Origin: Hyphomicrobiales bacterium
GTDB lineage: Bacteria > Pseudomonadota > Alphaproteobacteria > Rhizobiales > Rhizobiaceae
Assembly: GCA_900470195.1 (NCBI GenBank)
Contig: UEIJ01000008.1
Location: 62,001-126,000, forward strand
Direction of reading: 5' to 3'
Length of the DNA: 64,000 nucleotides
In this document: positions 17,490 through 26,628 of the stretch, in pieces
Layout: every line of letters begins with the position of its first letter
Position numbering within the stretch: position 1 is the stretch's first letter
Translations under genes and position numbers: made by a program
The notes under the pieces: model-generated
The model's input: only the letters and a program-made list of their open reading frames with translations
What the model was told of the DNA's origin: nothing
Databases searched by the model: none

Positions 17490-18731
17490 TCAGATTTCCG
17501 AATTCGTGTCGAGCTTCGGCGTCATGGCCTCGAACATGGGGAGCGATGCAGCGCCGAGCGCGGCGGTAAACTGTCCCGTCTGTCCGCGAATGACACGAGG
17601 AAGCGCGCGGGCGCGGCGGCTTGCGACCGAAATCGGCAGGCCACCCATATGCCAGATCAGGTCGTCGATGATCGCATCGGGCAACATGCCGCCCAGAATG
17701 ATCGTCTCGGGATCGAGAATGTTTTCGATCATGGCAATCATTGGCGCCAGATGGTCGGCGGCTTCCTGCACCCAGCCCATCAGAACCGGATTGCGGGCTT
17801 CGTGCAGTTTCTGGAGTGCGTCGAAATCGGTTTCCTCGATGCCAGCCGCATGAAGCTTTTCGCGCAAGGTATGAAGAGAAGCATAGGTTTCGAGACAGCC
17901 TTTCTGGCCGCAGGCGCAGCCGCGCCCGTTGGGCGTGATGACGATATGGCCGATTTCACCGGCATTGCCGAAGGCACCGCGAAAGGGGGCGCCGTCCTGA
18001 ATCATGCCGAGCCCGATACCAGCACCGAAATAGATCATGGCGAAATTGGAAATCGCATGGCCCGCGCCGAAAAGACGCTCGCCGACAGCCGCCGCATTGG
18101 CGTCGTTTTCGACCAGAACCGGCTCGCCGCAGGCTTCGCTCAGAACTGCCCCCGCATCGATCCCGGACCAGCCGGGCAGGGTAGTGGGCCCCACCGAACT
18201 CATGCCCTCAATGTCGAACGGTCCGGGCATAACCACGCCAATACCAAGAAGGCGCGCTGGAAACGAAGCCTTTACTGCATCGACTTCCTTTCGCAACTGC
18301 GCGGAAAGTTTGTCGGGGCTGACATCATTGATCGGCCGCACATGCTGCTTGCGCGGCGTACCGGAAAGATCGAGCACTGTCGTCACCATATGCGTCGATC
18401 CCATTTCGACGCCAATGGTCATCGCGCCTTCGGGGTTGACGGCAAACTGGATCGGCGGCTGGCCGCGTCCCGTTTTCAGCCGCCCGAGCTGCATGAGCAG
18501 GTTCTCCGCCACCAGTTCGTCGACGATATTGGCGATGGCCTGCGCGGTCAGATGGGTCAGGCGGGCGATATGCATCCGTCCTAGGGGACCGTGACGGCGC
18601 ACGACATCAAGCACCACACGACGGTTATGATCGCGGATGCGTTCGGGATTCTTGCCGAGCGTGACAGCCTGCGCAGTGGCCCGCGCCGCCGCAGGTCCAT
18701 CTTCGGATAGCCCATCTGATTTCGATGTCAT
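17490..18731 (-). CDS. ROK family transcriptional regulator (NagC/XylR type)
   Basis: This 413-residue protein has an N-terminal winged helix-turn-helix (about 33-85, HNRRVVLDVVRRHGPLGRMH followed by a second helix) and a C-terminal ROK sugar-kinase-like domain. The ROK zinc motif CACGQKGCLE is present, and the phosphate loop GVEMGSTHMV replaces the usual GxDxGGT, so this is a sensor rather than an active kinase. An EXXNDAN-type sugar segment (LVENDANAAAVGE) is intact. The ATG has AGGAGG upstream. It is divergent from the sugar ABC operon and is the obvious candidate to control it, with the PIG-L gene downstream in the same operon. Confidence 0.88.
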   Translation of the reverse strand: MTSKSDGLSEDGPAAARATAQAVTLGKNPERIRDHNRRVVLDVVRRHGPLGRMHIARLTHLTAQAIANIVDELVAENLLMQLGRLKTGRGQPPIQFAVNPEGAMTIGVEMGSTHMVTTVLDLSGTPRKQHVRPINDVSPDKLSAQLRKEVDAVKASFPARLLGIGVVMPGPFDIEGMSSVGPTTLPGWSGIDAGAVLSEACGEPVLVENDANAAAVGERLFGAGHAISNFAMIYFGAGIGLGMIQDGAPFRGAFGNAGEIGHIVITPNGRGCACGQKGCLETYASLHTLREKLHAAGIEETDFDALQKLHEARNPVLMGWVQEAADHLAPMIAMIENILDPETIILGGMLPDAIIDDLIWHMGGLPISVASRRARALPRVIRGQTGQFTAALGAASLPMFEAMTPKLDTNSEI

Positions 18732-19020
18732 GGTCCCTCCTGTCCCCCGTCAAAAGAGATAGCGCGAGCCGCTTTTAACAGCAATATATTAATTCAACTA
18801 AATTATCTTATTGACAAATGGCCCGCAAAATTGAACCGTAAGGCAGGGTGGCGAAAACCGCTCTGGCTCATGTTGGGGAAGTGGGTTCCTGCATGAGAAA
18901 AATGGGCGCCGCGCACGATCTGCGCGGCATGTGGTGGAATAAGCGGATGATGCTGGGCATCTCCGTGGCCGTGCCTGGGACCGCATTCGTACCGGTGGGC
19001 GGGGCAATAGGGAGGTTTAA
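18732..19020. promoter_or_regulatory. divergent promoter region of the ROK/PIG-L and sugar ABC operons
   Basis: This 289-bp gap is AT-rich near the ROK start (tatattaattcaactaaattatctta) and GC-richer toward the binding-protein gene. No gene is convincing here; short plus-strand frames lack ribosome binding sites. An operator for the ROK protein is expected, but I do not see a clear inverted repeat. Confidence 0.4.
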
Positions 19021-20268
19021 ATGCGCAAGCTGTTATTGGCAGGTCTGGTTGCAGGGCTCAGCACCTTTGCGATCAACGCTGCACAGGCCGTCGAAATCGA
19101 ATATTGGCAATATGTCTTTGAGACACGCGTCAAGGCGATGGACAAGCTGATCGAGAATTTCGAGAAGGCCAACCCGGACATCAAGGTCAAGCAGGTCACG
19201 TTCCCTTATGACGACTATCAGACGCGCGTGATCGCAGCGAAGATGGCCGGCAAGAGCCCGGACGTGATGCAGCTCTTCTATGGCTGGCTGGACAAGTTCG
19301 TGGCTGGCGGCATTCTGCAGCCATTGCCGCAGGACGCATTCCCGCATGACAAGATCGAAAGCGAATTCTTCCCGATCGTTTCTGCGATGAAGCGGGGCGA
19401 CGAATATTACGGCCTGCCGACCGCCGTGCGTTCGCTTGCGCTCTTCTACAACAAGAAGCTCTTCACCAACGCCGGCCTTGACCCCAACAATCCGCCGAAG
19501 ACGCTGGATGAAATGGTCGAAGCTGCCAAGAAGACGACAAAGCGTGACGCTTCCGGCAACCTTCTGGCGGAAGGCATCACGATCGACATGCCGGGGCAGG
19601 ACCAGCATTGGTGGCGTGAGGTTCTGGTGCGCCAGTTCGGCGGTCAGCCCTATACCGACAACGATCGCAAGGTTGCCTATAACGACGCTGCCGGTGAAAA
19701 GGCGCTCGCCTTTTATACTGGCCTCCAGACCGAACATAAGGTCGGCGAAGTGAAATTCATGGATGAAGGCCAGGCCGCTTTCCGCGCTGGCATGGCAGCC
19801 ATGACCATCGACGGCACCTTCCGTCTCGGCTCGTTCCGCACCATCAAGGACTTCGAATGGGGCGTGACCGAGCTTCCGGCCAACGCCGAAGGCGTGCGCT
19901 CCAACTATGCGAGCTACTTCGCCAACGGCATCAGCGCCAAGGCAAGCGGCGAGAAACTCGAAGCTGCCAAGAAGTTCCTGAACTACATCTCCTCGCCGGA
20001 AGCCATGGAAATCTGGCTGAAGGATGTGGGCGAACTGCCTGCGCGCCGTTCCGCGGCCCTGACGGAAACGAACCTTGCCGATCCGATCTACGGCCCGTTC
20101 CTGAAAGGTCTGGAATATGCGCACACGACCATGTTCGTGGACGAGCTGAAGCAGCGTCAGGTCGCTGTTGACATGGCCAACCGCGTGATCCTCGAAAAGC
20201 AGGCGGTCAAGGACTCTCTCGAGCAAGCCGCCAAGTCCGAGCAGGAAGTGCTCGACGCGGCCAAGTAA
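19021..20268 (+). CDS. sugar ABC transporter substrate-binding protein (family 1)
   Basis: This 415-residue periplasmic protein has a signal peptide (MRKLLLAGLVAGLSTFAINAAQA, cut after QA). It then shows the class 1 carbohydrate-binding pattern EIEYWQYVFETRVKAMDKLIENFEKANPDIKVK, DVMQLFYGWLDKFVAGGILQPL, GLPTAVRSLALFYNKKLF and FRAGMAAMTIDGTF. It is the first gene of the importer operon and has a strong GGGAGG start. A stem-loop and a palindromic repeat separate it from the permease genes, which would favour higher expression of this protein than of the permeases. The ligand is not evident. Confidence 0.92.
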   Translation: MRKLLLAGLVAGLSTFAINAAQAVEIEYWQYVFETRVKAMDKLIENFEKANPDIKVKQVTFPYDDYQTRVIAAKMAGKSPDVMQLFYGWLDKFVAGGILQPLPQDAFPHDKIESEFFPIVSAMKRGDEYYGLPTAVRSLALFYNKKLFTNAGLDPNNPPKTLDEMVEAAKKTTKRDASGNLLAEGITIDMPGQDQHWWREVLVRQFGGQPYTDNDRKVAYNDAAGEKALAFYTGLQTEHKVGEVKFMDEGQAAFRAGMAAMTIDGTFRLGSFRTIKDFEWGVTELPANAEGVRSNYASYFANGISAKASGEKLEAAKKFLNYISSPEAMEIWLKDVGELPARRSAALTETNLADPIYGPFLKGLEYAHTTMFVDELKQRQVAVDMANRVILEKQAVKDSLEQAAKSEQEVLDAAK

Positions 20269-20280
20269 GGCAATCGTGAA

Positions 20281-20318
20281 AGAGGAAGTGGCTGGAAACA
20301 GTTCTGGCCACTTCCTCT
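20281..20318 (+). other. stem-loop after the binding-protein gene
   Basis: AGAGGAAGTGGC (20281-20292) and GCCACTTCCTCT (20307-20318) form a perfect 12-bp stem. No T-run follows, so it is more likely an mRNA-stabilising hairpin or partial attenuator between the binding-protein and permease genes than a full terminator. Confidence 0.7.
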
Positions 20319-20330
20319 CATCCTGCCTTC

Positions 20331-20436
20331 TAGAGCATTTCCAGCAAAAGTGTGAAACGGTTTTGCGTTGGAAAATGCGACAAAACAAATAGTTAGAGCG
20401 GTTCCGGCGATTCCGTTAGAACAGGAACCGCTCTAG
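20331..20436. repeat. rhizobial-type palindromic intergenic repeat
   Basis: This element of about 105 bp begins tagagcatttccagcaaaag and ends in a perfect inverted repeat: TAGAGCGGTTCC (20394-20405) with GGAACCGCTCTA (20424-20435). Its sequence style resembles the small palindromic repeats scattered in Brucella and rhizobial intergenic regions. It lies inside an operon, between the binding-protein and first permease genes. No second copy is visible in this window. Confidence 0.65.
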
Positions 20437-20471
20437 GGCGCGGCTCATCCGTAGCCGAAGGATTTTGACAC

Positions 20472-21431
20472 ATGACAATGACTGTAGAGGCCGGGACGGC
20501 TGAAACAGGCGGTACGGGCAAGGGGCCTTCGGGTAACGGCCTGACGGACCGCCTTTCCATGCGCACAAGACGGTTGATCTGGGTGTGGAGCTTTCTGGCT
20601 CTCCCGATCCTGTTCTATTCGGTCATCCGCTTTTACCCGACGATAGAAGCCTTCTGGCTGTCGCTTACCGACTGGGACCTGATGAACCCGCCAAAGTTCA
20701 TCGGCTTCGCCAATTACCAGAAGCTTTTCGCCGATCCCGAATTCTGGAAAGTATTCCGGAACACCTTCACCTATCTTCTGGTCGGCACACCGATAAGCCT
20801 CGTGGTGGCGTTCACGATTGCCTATTTTCTGGACCGCGTACGTATCATGCACGGGTTCATTCGTGCGCTCTATTTCCTGCCTTATCTCACGACCGCTGCG
20901 GCCATGGCATGGGTCTGGCGCTGGTTCTACCAGCCAGCCCCCATCGGCTTCATCAACAATATCCTGAATGCGCTGGGCCTTCCGCAGCAGGGCTTTCTGC
21001 GCTCGGTCGATCAGGGTCTCTATGCGATCATGGCGACGTCCATCTGGGCCGGTCTCGGCTTCCAGATCATCATCTTCATGGCGGGCCTGCGCGCTGTTCC
21101 CAACACCTTCTACGAAGCCGCGCGCATTGATGGCCTCGGCGAATGGGCGATCCTGCGCAAGATCACGATCCCGCTTCTGAAACCGACCACGGTATTCCTC
21201 GTCGTCTTCTCGTCCATCGGCTTCCTGCGCATCTTCGATCAGGTCTACAACATGACCACGAACGATCCCGGCGGGCCGCTCGGCTCCACCAAGCCGCTGG
21301 TGCTGATGATCTATCAGACGGCCTTCTCCTCCTATGCGATGGGTTATGCGGCAGCGCAAACCGTCGTCCTCTTCACCATCCTGCTTTGCGTCTCGCTGTT
21401 GCAGCTCTGGATTCTGAGGGAAAAGAAATGA
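20472..21431 (+). CDS. sugar ABC transporter permease (MalF/UgpA type)
   Basis: This 319-residue inner-membrane permease has six predicted membrane segments. The EAA loop is visible as FYEAARIDGLGEWAILRKITIPLLKPT, which couples to the ATPase. The N-terminal part carries a 35-residue hydrophilic leader before the first segment, and the LPYLTTAAAMAWVWRWFY stretch is typical of CUT1 permeases. AAGGA precedes the ATG. Its stop overlaps the start of the second permease by 4 bp (ATGA). Confidence 0.92.
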   Translation: MTMTVEAGTAETGGTGKGPSGNGLTDRLSMRTRRLIWVWSFLALPILFYSVIRFYPTIEAFWLSLTDWDLMNPPKFIGFANYQKLFADPEFWKVFRNTFTYLLVGTPISLVVAFTIAYFLDRVRIMHGFIRALYFLPYLTTAAAMAWVWRWFYQPAPIGFINNILNALGLPQQGFLRSVDQGLYAIMATSIWAGLGFQIIIFMAGLRAVPNTFYEAARIDGLGEWAILRKITIPLLKPTTVFLVVFSSIGFLRIFDQVYNMTTNDPGGPLGSTKPLVLMIYQTAFSSYAMGYAAAQTVVLFTILLCVSLLQLWILREKK

Positions 21432-22279
21432 CAGCGCCCGCTCAAACGAAACCGCTCCCCTTCCAGAACCTCCGGCCCGGCCGCATCCTGACATGGACGC
21501 TGCTGCTCATCGGCGGCCTCATCATGGTCACGCCGCTGGCTTTCATGTTCTCCACCTCGCTCAAGACGGCGGGGCAGGTCTACGACCTGCGCCTGATCCC
21601 GGCAGAGCCGACATTGCAGAATTATGCCACCATCCTTGCCGATGGCCGGTTCATCCGCTGGTTCCTGAATTCCATGATCGTTGCGGTCGTGGTCACGCTG
21701 TCGAACGTCTTCTTCGACAGTCTCGTCGGCTATACGCTGGCGAAATTCCAGTTCCGCGGGCGCTATTTCATCTTCCTCGCCATCCTGTCTACGCTGATGA
21801 TCCCCACCGAAATGCTGGTGATCCCGTGGTATCTGATGTCGAGCAAGCTTGGCTGGCTGGACAGCTACTGGGGCATCATGTTCCCAGGCATGATGACGGC
21901 CTTCGGCACCTTCCTCATGAAGCAGTTTTTTGAAGGCGTTCCCAACGACTTTCTGGAAGCTGCCCGCGTCGATGGTCTCAACGAATTCCAGATCTGGTGG
22001 AAAGTGGCTATGCCGCTGGTGACGCCGGCGCTCTCGGCGCTTGCGATCTTCACCTTCCTCGGCAACTGGACCGCCTTCTTCTGGCCGCTGATCGTCGCCA
22101 CCAGTCCGGAGCTTTACACGCTGCCGGTCGGGCTTTCGAGCTTCGCCGTCGAGCAGTCCATCCAGTGGGAAATGATCATGACCGGCGCGGCCATCGCCAC
22201 GCTTCCCACGCTCGTCGTCTTTCTTCTTCTCCAGCGTTACATCGTGCGCGGTGTCATGCTCGCTGGCCTCAAGGGTTGA
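21428..22279 (+). CDS. sugar ABC transporter permease (MalG/UgpE type)
   Basis: This 283-residue permease is the partner of the preceding one. It starts MTAPAQTKPLPF and has six predicted membrane segments and the EAA loop FLEAARVDGLNEFQIWWKVAMPLVTPAL. The start overlaps the upstream stop (ATGA), so the longer upstream frame is not used. The ArgH-family lyase gene follows after 3 bp. Confidence 0.92.
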   Translation: MTAPAQTKPLPFQNLRPGRILTWTLLLIGGLIMVTPLAFMFSTSLKTAGQVYDLRLIPAEPTLQNYATILADGRFIRWFLNSMIVAVVVTLSNVFFDSLVGYTLAKFQFRGRYFIFLAILSTLMIPTEMLVIPWYLMSSKLGWLDSYWGIMFPGMMTAFGTFLMKQFFEGVPNDFLEAARVDGLNEFQIWWKVAMPLVTPALSALAIFTFLGNWTAFFWPLIVATSPELYTLPVGLSSFAVEQSIQWEMIMTGAAIATLPTLVVFLLLQRYIVRGVMLAGLKG

Positions 22280-22282
22280 ACC

Positions 22283-23797
22283 ATGTCCGATCTCGATCCA
22301 CGGCTGTCCGATAAAAGCGTATTCCCCGATCCGGTTTACAAGGAAACCGTGCTTCGCCCGCTTTTCGACGGCGCCAAGACCCACCATATCGACGGCTTTC
22401 GCCGCATCGACCGCGCCCATCTCGTCATGCTGGTTGAAACCGGCATTCTCGACCGCGAGCAGGCCGCAGCCATTGCCGGTGCGCTGGAAGCCATCGACAA
22501 GGAAATCGATCCTTCAAAGCTCACCTATACAGGTGAAGTGGAGGACTTCTTCTTCCTCATCGAAAAGGAGCTGAAGGCCCGCATCGGTGCCGATATTGCC
22601 GGTCGCCTTCACACGGCGCGCTCGCGCAACGATATCGACCACACCCTGTTCAAGCTTGGCCTGAAAGCCCGCATCGACGCGCTGATGGCGCAGGCGCGCA
22701 ATCTGCTGGATAGCATGGTTGCCGCTGCGACACGCGAAAAACAGACGCTGATCGTCGCCTATACGCACGGCCAGCCTGCGCAACCATCGACCTTCGGCCA
22801 TTATCTTTCGGCGGCTATCGAGGTTCTCGTCCGTGACATGGAACGGATGGAAGCCGCGCGCGCCATCGTCAATCTGTCGCCCATGGGGGCGGCGGCCATC
22901 ACCACCTCAGGCTTCCCTATTGACCGCGCACAGGTCGCCAGCCTGTTGGGCTTTGCCGCCCCCTTGCCGAATTCCTATAGCTGCATCGCGGCGGTGGATT
23001 ACATCACCTCCACCTATTCGGCGCTGGAACTGATGTTCGTGCATCTTGGGCGTCTCATTCAGGACTTCCAGTTCTGGACCAGTTTCGAGGTCGGCCAGAT
23101 TTATGTGCCGAACGCTTTCGTGCAGATTTCATCGATCATGCCGCAGAAGCGCAATCCGGTGCCAATCGAACATATGCGCCATCTGGCAAGCCAGACCATG
23201 GGCCGCGCCCGGACGGTGCTGGATGTGATGCACAACACGCCTTTCACCGACATGAACGACAGTGAAGGCGAAACGCAACAGATGGGCTATGAGGCATTCG
23301 CCTCTGCTGGCCGCGTGCTGGATCTTCTGGCCGCGTTCATCGGCGCGATCCGCATCGATCCGGCGCGTGTCGCCGAAAACATCCGCCGCTCCTGCATCAC
23401 CATCACGGAACTTGCGGATTCGCTGGTGCGCATCGAAGGGCTTTCGTTCCGGCAGGCGCATGAAATCGCCGCCAGGGTTGCGCGGGCGGTCGTTGCCATG
23501 GGCGGCGGTCTGGAAAAGGACGGTTTCGAGCCTTTCCTCGAAGCTTTCCGCGAATCCGCCGGGCGCGAGCCGTCCTTCGGGCGCGCGAAATTCGAGGAAC
23601 TGGTCTCGCCGCAGCATTTCGTGGCGGTGCGGGATCGTCTTGGCGGCCCGGCGCCAACCGCGATGAATGCAGCGCTGGCGCGGCACAAGGCTGAGGCCGA
23701 CCGCTTCAAGGCGCTGGCCGTCGATCACGCAGCCGCCGAAGCAAAGGCTGCGCGCGAACTCAATGATAAATTCAGTGCACTTGTGGAGGCACGCTGA
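22283..23797 (+). CDS. argininosuccinate lyase family protein in a sugar-transport operon
   Basis: This 504-residue protein belongs to the fumarase/aspartase superfamily, ArgH branch. The signature SSIMPQKRNPV (mobile catalytic serine loop) and the catalytic histidine segment AYTHGQPAQPSTFGH are both intact, as is HTARSRNDIDHTLFK. It is about 40 residues longer than housekeeping ArgH. Its position inside an ABC operon (3 bp after a permease, overlapping the ATPase start by 1 bp) argues that it acts on the imported compound, releasing fumarate from an argininosuccinate-like N- or O-adduct. A housekeeping role cannot be excluded because no other argH is in the window. Confidence 0.82.
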   Translation: MSDLDPRLSDKSVFPDPVYKETVLRPLFDGAKTHHIDGFRRIDRAHLVMLVETGILDREQAAAIAGALEAIDKEIDPSKLTYTGEVEDFFFLIEKELKARIGADIAGRLHTARSRNDIDHTLFKLGLKARIDALMAQARNLLDSMVAAATREKQTLIVAYTHGQPAQPSTFGHYLSAAIEVLVRDMERMEAARAIVNLSPMGAAAITTSGFPIDRAQVASLLGFAAPLPNSYSCIAAVDYITSTYSALELMFVHLGRLIQDFQFWTSFEVGQIYVPNAFVQISSIMPQKRNPVPIEHMRHLASQTMGRARTVLDVMHNTPFTDMNDSEGETQQMGYEAFASAGRVLDLLAAFIGAIRIDPARVAENIRRSCITITELADSLVRIEGLSFRQAHEIAARVARAVVAMGGGLEKDGFEPFLEAFRESAGREPSFGRAKFEELVSPQHFVAVRDRLGGPAPTAMNAALARHKAEADRFKALAVDHAAAEAKAARELNDKFSALVEAR

Positions 23798-24831
23798 TGG
23801 CAACCATCGAACTTGAAAAGCTGGTCAAGCGTTATGGCAAGGTCGAGGCGGTCCGGGCAATCGATCTCCAGATCAAGGACGGCGAATTCGTCGTTTTTGT
23901 CGGCCCTTCGGGCTGCGGCAAGTCCACGACCCTGCGCATGATTGCGGGGCTTGAGGACATTTCCGGCGGTCATCTGAAGATCGGCGGCGAAGTCGTCAAC
24001 GAACGCGATCCGAAGCAGCGCAACATCGCCATGGTGTTCCAGAACTATGCAATCTATCCGCATATGACGGTTCGCCAGAATATCGGCTTCGGGCTTTATA
24101 CGTCGAACCTTTCCAAGGCTGAGAAGGACAAGCGGATCGAAGAAACCGGCAAGGCGCTCGGCCTCGAACCCTATCTCGACCGTCGCCCGGCGGCACTGTC
24201 CGGCGGCCAGCGTCAGCGCGTCGCCATCGGTCGCGCCATGGTGCGCAATCCGTCGGCCTTCCTTTTCGATGAGCCGCTGTCGAACCTCGATGCCCAGCTT
24301 CGCGCGCAGATGCGCATTGAAATCAAGCGCTTGCATCAGCGTCTTAAGACGACGACCGTTTATGTGACGCACGATCAGGTTGAAGCCATGACCATGGCCG
24401 ACCGCATCGTGGTCATGCGCGACGGCCGCATTCTCCAAACCGGCACGCCGACAGAGCTTTATGAAAACCCGACCGATGTATTCACGGCGCGTTTTATTGG
24501 TAGTCCGTCGATGAATCTGGTTGCGGGCCGTCGCAGCGGTGCGGGCGTTGAGCTTGCGCCTGATGGCGACATTCTGGTCGGCGTTCGTCCGCACGACCTG
24601 AAAGTCGAGGAGGCGACGTCCAATGGCCTATCGCTCACCGGCACGGTAACGGCGGTTGAGCCGCTTGGTGCGGAAACGCTGGTGCATCTTGATGTCAACG
24701 GCGTTTCGGTGATTGCAACCGCTCCGGGCAAGGTCATTCCGGCAACGGGCGGCACACTTGCCGTGTCTGCGCCTGCCGGAAGCCTTTATCTCTTCGACGC
24801 GAAAACCGAGAAGAGTCTGGGCCGCCTATGA
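23797..24831 (+). CDS. sugar ABC transporter ATPase (MalK/UgpC type)
   Basis: This 344-residue ATPase energises the importer. Walker A is GPSGCGKST, the signature [17 protein letters not shown], Walker B FLFDEPLSNLD, and the switch histidine lies in YVTHDQVEAM. A C-terminal TOBE/OB-type regulatory domain (about 240-344) is present, as in MalK and UgpC. The ATG overlaps the lyase stop by one base, and the kinase gene starts inside its own stop (ATGA), so the genes are translationally coupled. Confidence 0.95.
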   Translation: MATIELEKLVKRYGKVEAVRAIDLQIKDGEFVVFVGPSGCGKSTTLRMIAGLEDISGGHLKIGGEVVNERDPKQRNIAMVFQNYAIYPHMTVRQNIGFGLYTSNLSKAEKDKRIEETGKALGLEPYLDRRPAALSGGQRQRVAIGRAMVRNPSAFLFDEPLSNLDAQLRAQMRIEIKRLHQRLKTTTVYVTHDQVEAMTMADRIVVMRDGRILQTGTPTELYENPTDVFTARFIGSPSMNLVAGRRSGAGVELAPDGDILVGVRPHDLKVEEATSNGLSLTGTVTAVEPLGAETLVHLDVNGVSVIATAPGKVIPATGGTLAVSAPAGSLYLFDAKTEKSLGRL

Positions 24832-25739
24832 TGCCGCAACAATTCAAGCGTCCGGCTGTCCTCAGCATCGGACGGATTTACTGCGACCTTATCTTCACCG
24901 GTCTGCGATCGTTGCCGCAGCCGGGGCGCGAGGTCTTTGCCGAAAACATGAAAATGGCGGCGGGCGGCGGTGCGTTCATTTCCGCAGCACACCTTGCCCA
25001 TGCGGGCAGGGCGGTGGCGCTGGTTGCCCGCCTCGGCTTCGACGGCCTGTCGCGCGGGCTGGAGCCGGATCTGAAGATCGACGGTGTCGATCTGCGCTTT
25101 CTGGAGCGCGCCGACGACGCCGGGCCGCAGGTGACGGTGGCCAGCGTGATCGGCAACGACCGCGCCTTCTTGTCGCGCCGCGCCGGTTCAGCGCTTCCCG
25201 CCACGCTTTCCGCCGCTTTGGCATGGAAGGATGCCGGGCATCTGCACATCGCCGAATTTGCAACGCTGCACGAAATTCCAGGTCTTGTGCAGCAGGCAAA
25301 GACTGCCGGACTTTCCGTCTCGCTCGATCCGAGCTGGGATGAGACCCTGATCTATGATCCCGGCCTGCTCGCGGCCTGTGAGGGCGTCGACATCTTCCTG
25401 CCCAACCGTGAGGAAGCACAGGCCATCACCGGCCATGACGATCCGGCGAAGGCGCTCGATGCGCTTGCAGGCCATTTCCCGGTCGTTGCGTTGAAAGGCG
25501 GTGGCGAGGGTGCATGGCTTCGCACTGCCGAAGCCGACATTCACATGGCGGCAAAAGACGTGCCGGTCATCGACACGACCGGCGCGGGCGATGCCTTCAA
25601 TGCAGGCTTCATCGATTCCTGGCTCGAAAGTCACGACGCCCATCGGGCTTTGGCAGCCGGGATCGACTATGGCAGCCTCGCTGTGCAGGCGGCGGGCGGC
25701 GCATCCATCCTCCGTTCGCCTGAGCGTCTGGCCGGATAA
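24828..25739 (+). CDS. PfkB family carbohydrate kinase
   Basis: This 303-residue kinase of the ribokinase/PfkB family phosphorylates a sugar or nucleoside. The PfkB signature 2 is clear as DTTGAGDAFNAGF, containing the anion-hole glycine run and catalytic Asp. The N-terminal GRIYCDLIFTGL and AAGGGAFISAAHLA segments form the sugar site. It overlaps the ATPase by 4 bp and ends the operon. An imported sugar, possibly after deacetylation or lyase action, would be trapped by phosphorylation here. Confidence 0.88.
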   Translation: MMPQQFKRPAVLSIGRIYCDLIFTGLRSLPQPGREVFAENMKMAAGGGAFISAAHLAHAGRAVALVARLGFDGLSRGLEPDLKIDGVDLRFLERADDAGPQVTVASVIGNDRAFLSRRAGSALPATLSAALAWKDAGHLHIAEFATLHEIPGLVQQAKTAGLSVSLDPSWDETLIYDPGLLAACEGVDIFLPNREEAQAITGHDDPAKALDALAGHFPVVALKGGGEGAWLRTAEADIHMAAKDVPVIDTTGAGDAFNAGFIDSWLESHDAHRALAAGIDYGSLAVQAAGGASILRSPERLAG

Positions 25740-26007
25740 ATCAGGGGCGGTCACTAACCGTTCACCGCTCAGACAATGCGGTTTCCTATCCCGTCAGGGA
25801 ATATCGGCACGGGGTACGGATTTTGTTGGGCTTTTGCGGTGTTCTCGTCTGACTGTTCCCTTTTGGCTTGTTCGTCAGGGAACCGGCGGAAACGCCTGCA
25901 GAAAAACACAAGAAAGAAGCCGGATGCTGATTTTTGCACTTGCGCTTGTCGCGCGAATTGCCTAAACGGCTCTCACAACGACTGGCCAGACACTTGGCGA
26001 AACAGTC
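25740..26007. other. gap before the tRNA, no gene seen
   Basis: No reading frame with a ribosome binding site is present. The last 80 bp presumably contain the tRNA promoter; a TTGCGC at 25940-25945 with TAAACG 17 bp later is a possible pair, but it is weak. Confidence 0.4.
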
Positions 26008-26083
<76 letters not shown>

Positions 26084-26628
26084 CTTACCCCCCTGAAATT
26101 GCTTGTAAATTTTCGCGGAATAGATTGTGAAGGATTTCATTTATCGTCTAGCAATTGCGTTGGCGTAGCCACGGCAAACCTACTGCGCGATGATGCGAGC
26201 TTTCTTCCTTAAAACTTCCTAAAGTTCCTTCTGTATCATCCAGACGATATCGAGATTTCAGCCCTCGCTTACAATGGACCCGCCTTTCATTGATGAGAGC
26301 TCATCCATTTCGAGATATGGCGTGCGAATACTCCTGACGACGCCTCGATCAAATGAGGCGCCACGATATGCGGCGTGCTCGGCCAGATTTTACCCCTAAG
26401 CTCATCATGTCTTTCGCTCGCCGAGATAGGGTTTCTCGCCACCGATGCGAAACGCCCTGTGTCAGATGGTTATTCAATAATCAATTAGGAATACTCTTGT
26501 ATTTTATATAATACATCTGTATCCAGGATTCGAGTTCGCTGTGGAGTGGAGGCAGAGGAGCCTTCCCAGGTGATCTTTCAAGCAATCGGGTGAGAGTAAG
26601 TTTCACCCGATTTCCAAGGGAGGAATTT
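26084..26628. promoter_or_regulatory. 545-bp gap between tRNA-Val and the binding-protein gene
   Basis: No convincing gene is present. The right part (26470-26520) is strongly AT-rich and could hold the promoter of the ribose-type operon. The segment 26280-26460 has a more coding-like composition on the minus strand, but it is broken by stops and may be a decayed gene fragment. I cannot identify it. Confidence 0.4.
26584..26612 (+). promoter_or_regulatory. perfect inverted repeat in the leader of the sugar-binding protein gene
   Basis: AATCGGGTGA (26584-26593) and TCACCCGATT (26603-26612) are perfect 10-bp arms with a 9-base centre, ending 16 bp before the ATG and directly before the AAGGGAGGAA. 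It could be an operator for the SorC-type regulator encoded downstream, or a hairpin that controls ribosome access. Confidence 0.5.

Noticed and set aside
16564..18584. Overlapping plus-strand frames
   Set aside because: They lie opposite the PIG-L and ROK genes, which show clear domains; the plus frames do not.
19033..20388. Long minus-strand open frame (451 codons)
   Set aside because: It lies opposite the clear sugar-binding-protein gene and has no family motifs; it arises from GC-rich codon bias.
26280..26460. Possible gene on the minus strand in the tRNA gap
   Set aside because: Every frame has stops and no motif is recognisable; at most it is a decayed fragment.
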